This document shows positions 1 through 10,566 of a stretch of 64,000 nucleotides of DNA, one piece after another (positions within the stretch are counted from its first letter, which is position 1; the number at the start of each line of letters is the position of its first letter). Source of the DNA: Telmatactis stephensoni (Eukaryota; Cnidaria; Anthozoa; Actiniaria; Isophelliidae); assembly GCA_029948255.1 (NCBI GenBank), contig JALIZF010001618.1:248001-312000 (forward strand). The letters are read 5' to 3'. The notes under the pieces are model-generated. The model was not told the DNA's origin. It saw nothing but the letters and a program-made list of their open reading frames with translations, and searched no databases. A program made the position numbers and the translations under genes.

Positions 1-640
1 CTACGAGCTGGCTGATGTTTTTCTATAGTCACAAACACATATAGCTTTTCACTTTGCTACTACTATATTTTTATCTTTAAGGAGTGGGAGGGATGGGTGG
101 GGTTCGTTGGGGTCTTGGCTATCTGTTGGTGAGTACGGTGGGAGGGTCACCAAGTGTTTCTTAGTTTCCTAGTTGTTAAGTTAGCACAAAGGCTTTCATG
201 AAATTAAAATAAGTTTATAACTTTTGAAATAGTGTTAAGTAAAGTTTATTATTATCACAAAATCAAATTACTTTAACACGTTAAAGAAGCTATTCATCGA
301 TGACTGATCAGATGTCTCGACAGCTTTAGCTAGAAAATGAAACCAAAAAATTACAATGAGTACTGCCTATGTGATTTGCAAAAGTAGGGTGGTCTGCGAA
401 GGTGATATGATTTCAGTAGCTCGAGATAATCAGCGTTGAATGGATGCCTATTTGCGAGTTTTTGAGGCAAAAATAGCGTCAAAGGAAGTGATGAAAACAA
501 AATTTACAAATTGCAAGATAATACTTCTACAGAAACTACATTTGCACAAATAACAGCCAATGGTATACGTAATGACATAAACACTTTTGTATATAAAGAT
601 TATAAAATATTTGAGATATAACACGCGCGCTGATTGGCTG
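1..640. other. Intergenic, nothing recognised
   Basis: AT-rich sequence with only short open frames. No domain, repeat unit or RNA gene was recognised here. Confidence 0.5.
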
Positions 641-644
641 GCTA

Positions 645-868
645 CCATGTTTATATCATAGGACAGAGACATGGCTGGCTCAAAAAACGTCAAAAAATAA
701 TAAATATAAAACGATCGCTTATGTCTCTGTACTGTGATATAAACACTCTGGAAGATGTAGAGCAATCGAAAAGCAAGAGAAACACTCGGCTACGCCTCGT
801 CTTCATAAGCTTGCTTTTCTCTTGCCCTACATCTTCCATCGTGTTTATATCACAGTACAGAGACATGC
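645..868. repeat. Palindromic MITE
   Basis: Two inverted arms at about 720-780 and 809-866 share a stretch that includes atgtctctgtactgtgatat and its complement. A further partial arm copy lies at 645-672. There is no transposase, so it is a non-autonomous fold-back element. It lies directly downstream, in transcript sense, of the cysteine-rich minus-strand exon and supplies its apparent C-terminus. Confidence 0.75.
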
Positions 869-1042
869 GCGCGCGTTTTATATTCCTTAAGTAAAGAATA
901 CCCTTTATTTCCTCGAGAGTGACGCAGTTCTCTTGTGTGCAGCTTCCAACTGAGGCACAAGACAATTTTTTGCACAACTTCTCGAAACCACAATAGCAGC
1001 CACTTTTCGCCTTAGCGCAGTGAGGGCACATAATTTCAGACA
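690..1042 (-). CDS. Candidate exon of a small cysteine-rich protein
   Basis: On the minus strand a good splice acceptor (ctttgcag, 1050-1043) opens a frame with eight cysteines in about 40 residues: CPHC, then CYC, then four single spaced Cys. Spacing of this kind is usual for small disulfide-rich secreted peptides, and corals have several such families, but no specific family is assigned. From about 868 downward the frame runs into a palindromic MITE before stopping at 690. The last 55-60 residues are therefore probably transposon-derived, or the exon really ends at a donor near 895. It may belong to the same gene as the signal-peptide exon at 2029-2250, but the splice phases do not match directly, so an intervening exon or separate genes are possible. 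Confidence 0.4.
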
Positions 1043-1191
1043 CTGCAAAGAAAACGAAGAGAAATTACAACATACTTCAGAATCAAAAGTTATATGATAT
1101 GATATGGATATGATATATGATAGATAGATATGTTCCCCAAACTGTCTGCTCTCAACCCACTTAGGAGAGGGGAGGCTGGGACATGCCGATA

Positions 1192-1418
1192 GCCGTTTCC
1201 CAAGATACACTTGAGTGAGTCCTGTACTAGTCAAAGCCTCGGTTTCAGTATTCTACCGTGTACAGACAATGACATTTGCTAATAAAGCAGCTTTAGCCGC
1301 CAATTAAACATTTCAGTTGTAATTTATATAATAACAAAACATAGAAACAGCTAGTGTAATGAGAACGAGGCTTTCGGTAACAGTACAGGATTCACTAAAC
1401 TGCAACTTGGGAAACGGC
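1192..1418. mobile_element. MITE, TIR GCCGTTTCCCAAG, TA target duplication
   Basis: Terminal inverted repeats gccgtttcccaag and cttgggaaacggc are flanked on both sides by TA. A second copy lies at 57050-57258, so this is a family. The TA target duplication suggests a Tc1/mariner-like or related transposase in trans. Confidence 0.75.
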
Positions 1419-1424
1419 TATTCT

Positions 1425-2020
1425 CTATTGACGCTTTCTCGCTCTCGACAACGCATTCACATTTTGGGAAGTTTCACGAATAGAGTTGCCTTTCAGCTAA
1501 GTCAGTTAATTCTATATGCTGTTCTCTAGCTAAAGCAATAATATAATTCGGCTAGCTGGCTCTCGTATGCTGAATGCCTCGGCCATCCCCAACCTAATCG
1601 AGCCAGCAGTTCCCAAACTATTTAAACACTGAATACTTTCTATGACAAATTAGTCTAACAAATGGCTGGTATGGTTTTTACTAACTTGTTTTCGTTTTTT
1701 GCCTCCTTTGTACTTCTCCTGAAAATTATTTAAAGATTGATCAAGGAAGTAGTTAACTACGAGGATAATGAAAACGAGCGAGGGTATTCAAGCATGCATG
1801 TACTGACTATACCATACAAGCTTGCAGTGCATGGATATCAATAATATCAATAATTTTTAAAATCTTAATCTTACAAAGAACTACCAAAAAAACCCTCATG
1901 CATCACGAGTGGCAATATGACTGAATTCACTAGTATTGTGTCACTTTTAAATATAAAATGTTGAAACTACAAGCACTTCAGGTCATTGAATTAATACACT
2001 TGTTTAAGCGTTTACTCGCC
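1425..2020. other. Non-coding stretch, possible intron
   Basis: No coding signal was recognised. If the exons at 2029-2250 and 690-1042 belong to one minus-strand gene, this is intron sequence. Confidence 0.4.
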
Positions 2021-2028
2021 AAGGATTT

Positions 2029-2250
2029 TCACCCTACTCGCGCGCCTGACGATGCGCTGTCTGTATTTTTTTGACGAACGACCACAAAAACTCCATTATT
2101 TGACTCCATTATTTGACTTGGTCGGCTATATGCCCGCCGAGTGCACGTGACAATAGGAATGTTTGAATTTTGAATACCTTCGCCTCTAGGCTTTGCTTCC
2201 AAGACAATGGCAGCCAGAACAACCAACAGCATGACATAAAAGGTTTTCAT
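2029..2250 (-). CDS. Small secreted peptide, signal peptide at N-terminus (first coding exon)
   Basis: The frame opens with ATG at 2250 and encodes a hydrophobic N-terminus, MKTFYVMLLVVLAAIVLEAK, a textbook eukaryotic signal peptide with likely cleavage near residue 19-20. The remaining about 50 residues are polar with a single Cys, and the frame stops at 2029. A splice acceptor (tttccag) lies about 20 bases upstream of the ATG, so an upstream 5' UTR intron is likely. A weak donor overlaps the 3' end (agtaggGTGAAA), so this may be only the first coding exon of a longer secreted protein continuing to the cysteine-rich exon near 1042. The family is not recognised. Confidence 0.5.
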   Translation of the reverse strand: MKTFYVMLLVVLAAIVLEAKPRGEGIQNSNIPIVTCTRRAYSRPSQIMESNNGVFVVVRQKNTDSASSGARVG

Positions 2251-2294
2251 CTTGTAGTCTTCACGGTAACTGGAAACAAAATAGTAAAACTATT

Positions 2295-2446
2295 AGAGTG
2301 GTTTTCATAAACCCGTGAAATAAACTTTAGCGTATTACACTTTATTACACTTTCATGTCCACGTTTTCTTTTGTGTTTTCGGTGTATTACACTTTATTAC
2401 ACTTTAGTTATTACACTTTGTTTCACGGGTTTATGAAAACCACTCT
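2295..2446. mobile_element. MITE, AGAGTGG...CCACTCT family
   Basis: Near-perfect inverted arms run agagtggttttcataaaccc through to its complement ending cactct. The tips belong to a family with diverged copies at 3279-3421, 29417-29565, 40226-40380 and 56401-56515. The core carries short tandem attacacttt repeats. Confidence 0.8.
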
Positions 2447-2637
2447 AGTCTGCTTCTCGTTTTAACTGAATTTATTGTCCTATTTCAGAGAATACTTTCT
2501 TGCAATAATTCAAGAAATACTATTTAAATAGATTGTGTTCACGAAAATTAGAAAGTTACTTCTAATAAATAGAATATATGTGGTAAAAATGCATATGATG
2601 TCTATTTTTATAATAATTCAAGTCTATTGGTTATTAT

Positions 2638-2998
2638 GCAAAAGTGTAGCAAATTTAATGCAAAAGTACAATTTTACCTTGCTACGCAAATCTACAGCAA
2701 ATATTAGCCAAATTCAATAATTGTGTTGCATTTCCTATAGTCGGAAATGTGGAGTTTTTATTAATTTTGCTACTTAAGTAAACCAATAGCAATTAATTCA
2801 GAGCACCAGATTTGCAGTATAGTAAAAGTGTAGCAAATTTAATCCAAAAGTAAAATTTACCTGCCTATGCAAATCTATAGCAAATATGAGCCAAACTTAG
2901 TAATTGCGTTACATTTGCTACATTTGTAAACGTGGAGTTTACATCAATTTTGCTACTCGTGTAAACCAATAGCAAATTTGGAGCACCAGATTTGCTCT
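2638..2998. repeat. Two-copy tandem repeat, about 184 bp unit
   Basis: Copy 1 is about 2638-2820 and copy 2 about 2822-2998. Both carry agtgtagcaaatttaat, aaccaatagcaa and gagcaccagatttgc in the same order with scattered substitutions. No coding potential was seen. Confidence 0.75.
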
Positions 2999-3056
2999 GT
3001 ATTTGCTCATTACGCAAACTTGAGCAAATCCATTTTTTCGTCCAGTTAACAGCATC

Positions 3057-3161
3057 TACCCTGCGAGCAGAGTCCCCCTTTACCTTCTAATCGAGCGAAG
3101 TATATATACCTTCCTTCGTTCGCTCGATTAGAAGGTAAAGGGGGACTCTGCTCGCAGGGTA
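3057..3161. mobile_element. Mutator-like MITE with 9-bp target duplication
   Basis: A 105-bp palindrome has TIRs starting TACCCTGCGAGCAGAGTC. It is flanked by perfect 9-bp direct repeats AACAGCATC at 3048-3056 and 3162-3170. A 9-bp target duplication is the hallmark of Mutator (MULE) transposition. There is no internal gene, so it was mobilised in trans. The identity of the two arms suggests a recent insertion. Confidence 0.85.
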
Positions 3162-3278
3162 AACAGCATCTTTCTGATAAGTAATTTTATTTAAATTCCA
3201 TTCTCTCTTTGTTTTAATTTTATTTAAATTCCATTCTCTCTTTGTTTTGAAGCCGTAAAAAAATTGTTTTTCAATAAT

Positions 3279-3421
3279 AGAGTGCATGCACTTAATCCGT
3301 GAAATAAACACTACTAATTACTACTAAATAGTGTTGATTAGACAATAGGAAACAAAGGAATTACCGTAATTTAGCACTATTTTGTACTATTTATATTTCA
3401 CGGATTAAGTGCGTGCACTCT
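3279..3421. mobile_element. MITE, AGAGTGCATGCAC...GTGCGTGCACTCT
   Basis: Inverted arms read agagtgcatgcacttaatcc and ggattaagtgcgtgcactct, followed inward by cgtgaaata/tatttcacg. It belongs to the same loose family as 2295-2446 and 29417-29565. Confidence 0.75.
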
Positions 3422-3429
3422 ACGATTGT

Positions 3430-3943
3430 TGGGATTGATAATTAATATTAATTTTTCTAGATCTTCTTCTTCAGTGAAGATTCCTACGTCAATTTGTTAA
3501 CTCGTCAAACATATTATAAATCCCTTCCTTCATCACTGACAACAGTAATAAGTGAGTTTCATCTTCTACCCAAAGTTTGCGTAGAGCTGGGTAAGTTCTT
3601 TCTTCAGGTTTGATGTATATGGGCGCGTTTTTCAGTGTGTGGTTGCTAATTCTGATTTTGGTGAAGCAAACTTAATGTTTGATGTTGCTAACCTCTGTCA
3701 ATTCACAATCTATTAAGTCCTACCGGGCAGCTCTCAAACATGTAAGTCACTACTATTGACAACCATTAGCACTGCTCTGCTCCGCTTTATTTGTTTGTCT
3801 TCTTGCTTTATTCCAGTCTGTTGTTTTAATCTAATCAGTTCTAGAGTTCTGCTCCCAGAGTTGGTCTACTCTGTTTTGACTGTTTTACGTTCTGCTCTTA
3901 GTGTTATGATAATTATCGTCATCATTATCATTATCATCATCAT

Positions 3944-3980
<37 letters not shown>

Positions 3981-4900
3981 CCATTCGTGTAGTATAGACT
4001 GAGTAACAATTGCAAAGACGTGAAATTGACTATAAATTATAAAACAGGCCTTCAAGTTGGGCAAGCTAGTGACAAACTTTAGTAGCCTCCCAGCTTCTTT
4101 AATTTACATCCTGAATATACTGTATTTCAGTAGAGATGTGCGTACAAAGCTATTTCACACTGTGATCGACTCAACTCCCAATGCAATCTTGTCTGTGAAC
4201 ATTCATTTATGGTATATGTTTTCGAAGAGGGAAAAGAGGGGAAGATTTCTTGAGTCCATTATAACACACAAGTGCAAAAATTTCAGCAAGTACAAGCAGG
4301 CATAGCTATACGAGTTTCCAATCGAAACATGCCCAGTATTTTAAGAATCTTTGAAAACATATGATATATTCTGAACACCTTCAGTACGATGGACACTCGA
4401 TTCGTCCACATATTTAAGACTATGACTCTTTACAACTAGTCAAATTCTTACTGATGTAAGTGTATCTATCGGAATTGGGAATTAAAGCTTTAGTAGTTAG
4501 TGCCGAATTGATTTTTAGAAAAATGAAAAAAAAAAAAAAAATTCAAATCACTATCGCCATCAGCTATATCCATGACTGCATGATCGGAGAAGAAGTATTC
4601 ATCACAGCATCAAAGTTAATAGAGCGAAATGGTTAAATGGTGCACAATCTTTTGTTTTACCTTCATTTATTATGCTTGACAGAACTGACCCAAGCGTTTT
4701 CATTGGCTGATTGTCTGATATATGCAGGAATGCTTTTGTTTTGTGCACGGTCACGGTTGGAAAAAGCGAACAAAAAGATAGAACAATGGATTTCCTAACC
4801 ATTCCACTCTATTAACTTTGTAGAATGTCGATTCACATTGCATATATTGTAAAAATCACCCATTTCAGTTTTTTTTAGTTCCTCGAATCAATTTATGCTT
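3430..4900. other. Intergenic with short ATC/ATT microsatellite
   Basis: Simple repeat (atc/att)n lies at about 3908-3976 and a poly-A run near 4525. No gene was recognised; the open frames are short and composition-driven. Confidence 0.5.
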
Positions 4901-4907
4901 GCAGCAA

Positions 4908-5265
4908 ATGAGCTTTTATCATGTAATTCCAAAAGTCACAGTACAGAAATATAATTACCATAGCTGGAAAGAGCACGTCAAAATTAGTAAAACTGTGAAG
5001 TTTGAATGAAGTAACTATCAAACTCACGAAGATATGAATTTTCCGAAATCGAAATTTTGTATGAAAACATTCGCTGGTAGGCAAGAGATGCCTACCAGCA
5101 AAGGTTTTCTTACAAATTCACACTTTTCATATTCTCGCGAGTTTTGGAAATTTAATTCCTTCAAACTTCACTGTCTTGCTGATTTTAACATACTCTTTCC
5201 AGCTATGGTAATTATTTTCCTGTTCTACGAATTTAAAAATGCCTGATAAAAGCTCATTTTACCAA
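4908..5265. mobile_element. Palindromic MITE, second copy at 61925-62270
   Basis: Two arms of about 170 bp meet at the hairpin ctggtaggcaagagatgcctaccag near 5085. The tips are gagcttttatca and tgataaaagctc. A closely similar palindrome occurs at 61925-62270 inside a LINE 3' end, which proves mobility of the unit. Confidence 0.8.
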
Positions 5266-5289
5266 ACTTGTCTGAAAGAAAGAAATTCA

Positions 5290-6350
5290 TATTCTTTTTT
5301 GCGAATCTCGACTATAAATGCGATCGTAATAATATAAATATACAATGGGAAAATAAAAGAGATTGTCATAGTTAGCCGGCGATCCTCAGAATGTTTTGTA
5401 CACTACTAGCGATACAACCGGTATTTGTGGGACTCATGAAGATAGGAGAATGAGAAAGTGCGACAGAGACGAAATATTAGAAATTTGGTAAGACAGAAAA
5501 GGAAGAGTGTACCACTGAAGAACTGTTACCCAAGCGTCGTGAATTTTTCATGAGTTAGACAGAAACTGCTCTAAAAAGCATGATCTTTAGTTACAATTTA
5601 TACACGTCATACCAGAAGAAAAGACGAGTAAGATCAGTTTTTGCTGTGAAAACGGCACCGTCACGGCAAGGAACACATCAAGGGACTTTAATACGGTCAA
5701 TGCCGTATTATGCCGTATCATGGTGATCGAGGTCCCTTTCCCATCCTACGAATGCAGCTTTAAACAGAGTACAAAATTGATACCTTTGACTATTAGTTCT
5801 TTGCTCTTGTTGACGTTGAGAGTGTCCAGAAGAAGAATGACAGTGGAATATATCAGAGTATATTTGTACCCAAAATATTGAGTAACAATGTAGTCCACAT
5901 TACAACCAATCAATAAGAAGCTGAGGGGCGTGGAAACTAGTCCTTGACAAGAACTGCCCTGATTATTATTCATCATGATAACTTGATCACTCAAGTTCTC
6001 TACCAAAATCACTTTCATCAACATGAAAACAGCAAACTGAAGACTAGCGGGTACAAGAATTAATGTTCTTACGGTGTACGTACCAGTCAAACAAAATCGT
6101 TCATGCAGCTGCAATAGGAGAAACTTGATGCAAGCAATACGTTAGGCCTATATCAAACAAAAACGCTATCCGATATATTAAGTTATGACATTGGGCACAT
6201 AGGCTCGTTTGATTTATAACTCGTATCAATTTGCGAGTCCTTTACGTTTATAACGTTTTGGCATACAGTACAGCCAAATAATCGGACTAGCTCTGCTGAG
6301 AGTTTTAGCTTAACAAATCTACAATCGCCAAAGAAAATCGATTCCGCCAT
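5290..6350. other. Intergenic, one unassigned open frame
   Basis: A minus-strand open frame at 5746-6114 (about 120 codons, hydrophobic stretches) matches no family I recognise and has no clear splice or start context. No other feature was seen. Confidence 0.4.
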
Positions 6351-6355
6351 AAACT

Positions 6356-6581
6356 GTCTTTTTCCATATGATCCGGACAAAATACCTACTAACAAATATT
6401 CGAAATATGAATACACAAAATTGAATATAGAGTACTCCACTTAGGGTAAATTTTACAACTTTTTTTACGTCTTTTTCCATATGATCCGGACAAAATACCT
6501 ACTAACAAATATTCGAAATATGAATACACAAAATTGAATATAGAGTACTCCACTTAGGGTAAATTTTACAACTTTTTTTAC
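6356..6581. repeat. Perfect 113-bp tandem duplication
   Basis: The 113-bp unit at 6356-6468 (it includes ccatatgatccggacaaaat) is repeated at 6469-6581 with essentially no differences, so the duplication is very recent or an assembly artefact. Confidence 0.9.
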
Positions 6582-7104
6582 AACGATTGCATGTCGCTGT
6601 ATTGATTATTCAAAAATGTAAGCTAAACTTGAACTCTTTACTGAAAATGTTCTCTCACACGTTTTGCACTATATATTTACTTTATTGCATGTGTGTATAT
6701 ACAAAGTAAACTGCAAAAAATCCTATATATCATGGTTAGTATCTAAAATGAAAGAAAACTGAAGGAAAAAATGTATACTTACAAATTGTACATGTGTTCT
6801 GTGTATCGTTCAATTGACGTCTCAGTAAACTTCAATAATTTGCATATTCGCTCTGCTTTATAAAGCTTAAATTAATCCATTATGAAAGAATATTTTTGTG
6901 TATTGTATTTATTTTATTTGTATTGCGACGAAGCATGATGTTTGTTTGTTTAGAGATAGTGCTTTCTGCTGAATGGCGAACCCTTCTCTAATTATTTCCT
7001 TTTCCAATAGCTCTGTACTGCAAACAGGATCTTCCATTGGAATTAATTCTTGTAATGGGCATTTCTTTAGATGACGAGCGGGTTGGTTCTGAAGCGTGTA
7101 CGTG

Positions 7105-7280
7105 TGAAGGATTGGTATTCTTGGATTACAATTATTCCCAGGAGAGTGAATGGAACAAAAAGACATCAGTGGCAGCCATGTTGGTGGTTTTCTTTTGTCA
7201 AGACCCACCAACTGATGGCTGCCATGTCTTTTGTTCGATTCACTCTCCTGGGAATATGATTGCAATCCAAGAATATTCAC
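7105..7280. repeat. Fold-back repeat next to Penelope-like fragments
   Basis: The left arm (ttcttggattacaattattc, cccaggagagtgaatggaac, then a block with ggcagccat) is repeated inverted at about 7203-7277 around a centre near 7190. It adjoins GIY-YIG fragments and is probably part of a rearranged Penelope-like element. Confidence 0.7.
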
Positions 7281-7284
7281 TGGT

Positions 7285-7345
7285 TCGTACTTCTAAATTG
7301 TGTAGGGTTTCACCAATGTATTCCTCTCCGTATGAGCAGATACTA
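7285..7345 (-). pseudogene. Penelope-like GIY-YIG endonuclease fragment (inverted)
   Basis: The reverse complement encodes EEYIGETLHNLE, the second half of the GIY-YIG nuclease motif typical of the C-terminal endonuclease of Penelope-like retroelements. It lies inverted relative to the fragment at 7395-7512. Confidence 0.65.
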
Positions 7346-7394
7346 TGGTACCTTCATCGTTTTGTGGCAAACCAGAAAAATAAAGAGTTTGTTT

Positions 7395-7512
7395 AAAGAC
7401 AAAAACAAACATCCATCCAATGTTGTTTACCAAGTACCTGCTCATGCGGAGAGGAATACATTGGCGAAACCCTACGCAATTTAGAAGTACACAACAGTGA
7501 ACATGCCAATCT
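7395..7512 (+). pseudogene. Penelope-like GIY-YIG endonuclease fragment
   Basis: Translation gives NVVYQVP in one frame and then, after a one-base shift, CSCGEEYIGETLRNLEVHN. This matches the endonuclease of Penelope-like elements: VVY followed by C.C, then YIGET.R.L..R..EH. It is frameshifted and truncated, a dead fragment. Confidence 0.7.
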
Positions 7513-7791
7513 TTCACACACGTTGCGTGCAAGGTAACAGTGTTAAGTGACAAGTTGGACGATTTTGTTGCTCATTGTACCGCACTTTAAAGATTTATTA
7601 ACAGTTTTTTTATTAGATAATTCAAAGGATACTTATAAAACCAATTTCTAAGGTTGACATCATGTGCTTGAATAATCCATCGGGTAATGTCATTGTCTTC
7701 TCTGGATATACGCCATACACATAGGTAGTGAGTTTAAAGTATTCTTCACTGAACGATGGGAACTAAAACAGATTAGATAATAATTGGTATA

Positions 7792-8190
7792 TTACGCGCG
7801 ATCTGATTGGTCGAGAACCGTGTGAAATTTAAAACAAAACATATTCATGATATTGGTGATTTCTCTCAGTGTATAAAATAATTTAGAGAAAAAGTGAAGA
7901 AAAAGAGACCCATAGTAATTCAAATGAAACCATGGTATGGCATTTCTGTCACTTGTACAAGCAAACGAATGTTCAATTGTACGAATCTCCAAACCAAAAC
8001 ATAAGCCACATAAGCTGAGATCACGAAAGAAATCAGTCAAGTGAAAAGCGAGTAAATGAGGTAATGGTAATGCCCGCAAGAAAGGTTCCTAGCTACAAAA
8101 CGTCTTTCAGATTGTTGAATGCTGCAATACGTATAATTTGATCGGTTCATGATACTTTCCATCGTAGGAAAAATCCCTCAACCACGATTT
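7792..8190 (-). pseudogene. Decayed GPCR related to the 9.6-14.4 kb cluster
   Basis: The minus-strand translation aligns with ECL2-TM5 of the downstream receptors: IPWFHLNYYGSLFLHFF corresponds to ISWFNLSYYGFAFILFL of gene 1, followed by a tail resembling LRRITK. Further upstream in transcript sense (about 8100-8175) the bases resemble the receptor N-terminus (tgcaatacgt then atgatactttcca). TM1-TM4 are largely missing between these parts and no intact frame exists. It is a deleted family member marking the left edge of the former array. Confidence 0.7.
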
Positions 8191-8298
8191 TCTATGGTTT
8201 AAATCAAGAAAATTTCTGAAGTAAAGAGGACGCAGCATTTTTTTCCAAGTCGACCGACATCTGACATCTGACTAGAAAGACTACGACACAACACCTAC

Positions 8299-8454
8299 CA
8301 GTGGCGGATCCAGGATTTTTCCAAGGGGGGTTCCGTTTCATAAACCCAGCTGTGTATAATACTCTATTCTTTGGTCAATGTTTGACAAAAAATGGCTTAA
8401 AACCTTCAAGAGGGGTTTCCGTGGTCCCCTTCGACCCCCCTGGATCCGCCACTG
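8299..8454. mobile_element. MITE, TIR CAGTGGCGGATCCAG, 5-bp target duplication CCTAC
   Basis: The TIRs are cagtggcggatccagg and its complement ending ggatccgccactg. Direct repeats CCTAC flank both sides (8294-8298 and 8455-8459). The superfamily is uncertain; no transposase is present. Confidence 0.8.
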
Positions 8455-8559
8455 CCTACGTCCTTAAAACTCAGAAAACTCGGACAAAGACTTGACCGAA
8501 AATAGAACTCCACCGTCGACGTTCTTTTCCGATCGAGGACCTTTTTTGATGAGATCGTT

Positions 8560-8760
8560 TTTTAGCTTTTTCGTTTATAGATAGTTTTTTGCTTGTAATT
8601 TGTGTTAATAATTTGTATTTTGTAATAATAATTTCAGTACGTGTGATAATTCGTATTTTGTAATAATAATTTGTAATAACTATTCGGTTTCCAATTGGTG
8701 TAGCCACGCAAAAGAAATGTGACACGTAAATAAAGTTGTTATTATTATTATTAATGATAG
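8560..8760 (+). repeat. Retroelement 3' tail with (ATT)n end
   Basis: The stretch ends with acacgtaaataaagttgtta followed by (att)n, a 3' end typical of non-LTR elements or SINEs. No coding part remains. Confidence 0.4.
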
Positions 8761-8779
8761 TGGGATTGAATGACAAGAC

Positions 8780-9600
8780 TTGCCTTCAATAGAGTTTCAT
8801 CCAATTTCTAATATCTATTTCAATTTTACGCCATTGTTGGTCTTTTTTAATAAAGGGAATCAAATAGTACCGACTTTGACAGTGATGTAGTGACTTAGCA
8901 AAACATGGTCTTTGAATAGAAATTCGAAAGGTGCCTTTTCAAAGCTTTTAATTAAAATTACTTCTGCTTTAGCCGCATACTTATAGTAATGCATTGAAGG
9001 AAATGTGTTTTAACTTACGCGTACTGATATTGATTATTAACGATGAAATGCTTTTCTAGGACTTTCGATTATACACCTATTTACAAAAGCTTGTGAGAGA
9101 CCTAGAGCACACGCGACATGACCGAAAGAAAGCATGGGTAGATGCAAAATTAAACTAAACGGACTTTTCGGCTTTTGTCTTGATTTTAAACATTACGATA
9201 TGAAGTTGTGTGTTGTATAAGGTAAAGCAAGCTACACGAGGATGTCCTGTTGATATTTGTGCGGTTTTATTGTTCGGCAATTTCTACCAATAATCCCTTT
9301 TAAGTAAGTCATGTATCTTGGGGTCTTTGACCCGACAACGTTTTCTGAAACAGGTGTATATTTTTTATAAAAATGGAATCGAAATTCTGGGAAAAAGCTA
9401 GTTCTTTAAAGTGCGCTTACAAAGGCTTTAATTCAACATTTTGTTTATTTTTATTTAGGTTTCACATACATTTAATTTAGCTGTATACATTTTTAAAGAA
9501 ATTCATAAATAAGCTTTAATTCTTCATAATAAGCAAGGTCTAATATCTTCATCACAACTTCGTTTCGTGGTATTGAGGTTCCTTTAGGTTGAGTGTCGGT
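8780..9600. other. Intergenic downstream of GPCR gene 1
   Basis: No gene was recognised. Bases 9560-9600 retain similarity to the C-terminal tail coding sequence of genes 2 and 3, indicating that gene 1 has lost its tail through an earlier stop. Confidence 0.5.
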
Positions 9601-9603
9601 TGA

Positions 9604-10566
9604 CTATATTTTTCCACATGCTAATGTCTTTGCTGCTTCCCGAAAGTCAGACAAGAAAGCAATGTATATACAGGGACTTAAGCACGCGTTCATTAGAGGT
9701 AAAAATAACTGAAGGATATAAAATAATATAATCCATTCAAAACAAAGCAAATCAATATCTGGCTTACTTAAATAAAGATGATATGAAAGGCTAATACAGT
9801 AGTGAGGGACGTAGCAAAGTGCGTACAGAATCAACGAACTCATCACCATCTTTACAATGTTAATAGTTCGTCTTGCTCGTGTTTGTCTCTCTGTTTCTGA
9901 AAGACTGGCTTCAATAGGTCTTGGTTTGGTAATTCTTCGCAATGTTAGAATACTGAGCACTAGACTAACCAAAAAGAGGATAAAAGCGAAACCATAGTAG
10001 CTCAAATTAAACCATGATATAGTATTCATATCAGATACAGTACACTGAAATGAAGTGTCAATTTTACGAAGATTCGTAAAATACGCTCCATACGCCGAGA
10101 TAACAAAGGAAATCATCCAAGTTAAGGCGAGTATTGCAAAACATTTTCTTAGGGTATATGGTCGTGATCTCTTCACAGTTAGCCTTGTTACTCTGAATCG
10201 TTCAAAGCTGATAATCAAAAGGGTCAGCAAAGAAGTAGGGATGCAGCTTGACCCAAGAAATGTTGATACTTTGCACATGAGAATTGCGACTGTATATGTG
10301 GGTTTGTTCCACAAATCATAGTGAAAAGAATTCAGGGAAAATACTGGTGAGAAAATAACCAGCAAAATGTCCGCAACGGCCATGTTGATGATCAAATGGT
10401 GTAAGTTCTTCCGTACAGTGTATTTAAGGGCCAGAACGACGACAAAGATGTTTCCACAGATAGCAAATGCCACCAAAAGAAAAGTGAGGACTAAAAAGCT
10501 CGTCTCTATAGAACGCCTATTAGATTCTTGAAGACTGCAATTATACGTTGAATTTGACGTGTCCAT
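9604..10566 (-). CDS. Class A (rhodopsin-like) GPCR, tandem copy 1
   Basis: Intronless, 320 residues from ATG at 10566; an upstream in-frame extension has no ATG. This is a seven-transmembrane plasma-membrane receptor predicted to couple an extracellular ligand to G proteins. Visible landmarks: N-glycosylation sites N5 and N9; TM1 with GN (N39); TM2 NMAVADILL (D66); Cys98 before TM3 and a Cys in ECL2 for the conserved disulfide; ERF at 122-124 in place of DRY; a Trp in TM4; TM6 LCYVPHY with Pro; TM7 SPCIY in place of NPxxY; then helix 8 FREAAK. The tail is about 20 residues shorter than in the neighbours. Sequence style resembles cnidarian expansions loosely related to peptide receptors, and the ligand is unknown. 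Its 5' end and upstream 250 bp are shared with gene 2. Confidence 0.92.
   Translation of the reverse strand: MDTSNSTYNCSLQESNRRSIETSFLVLTFLLVAFAICGNIFVVVLALKYTVRKNLHHLIINMAVADILLVIFSPVFSLNSFHYDLWNKPTYTVAILMCKVSTFLGSSCIPTSLLTLLIISFERFRVTRLTVKRSRPYTLRKCFAILALTWMISFVISAYGAYFTNLRKIDTSFQCTVSDMNTISWFNLSYYGFAFILFLVSLVLSILTLRRITKPRPIEASLSETERQTRARRTINIVKMVMSSLILYALCYVPHYCISLSYHLYLSKPDIDLLCFEWIILFYILQLFLPLMNACLSPCIYIAFLSDFREAAKTLACGKI

Noticed and set aside
5746..6114. Possible multi-pass membrane protein on the minus strand
   Set aside because: No recognisable family, start context or splice signals; kept only as an unassigned frame in the gap note.
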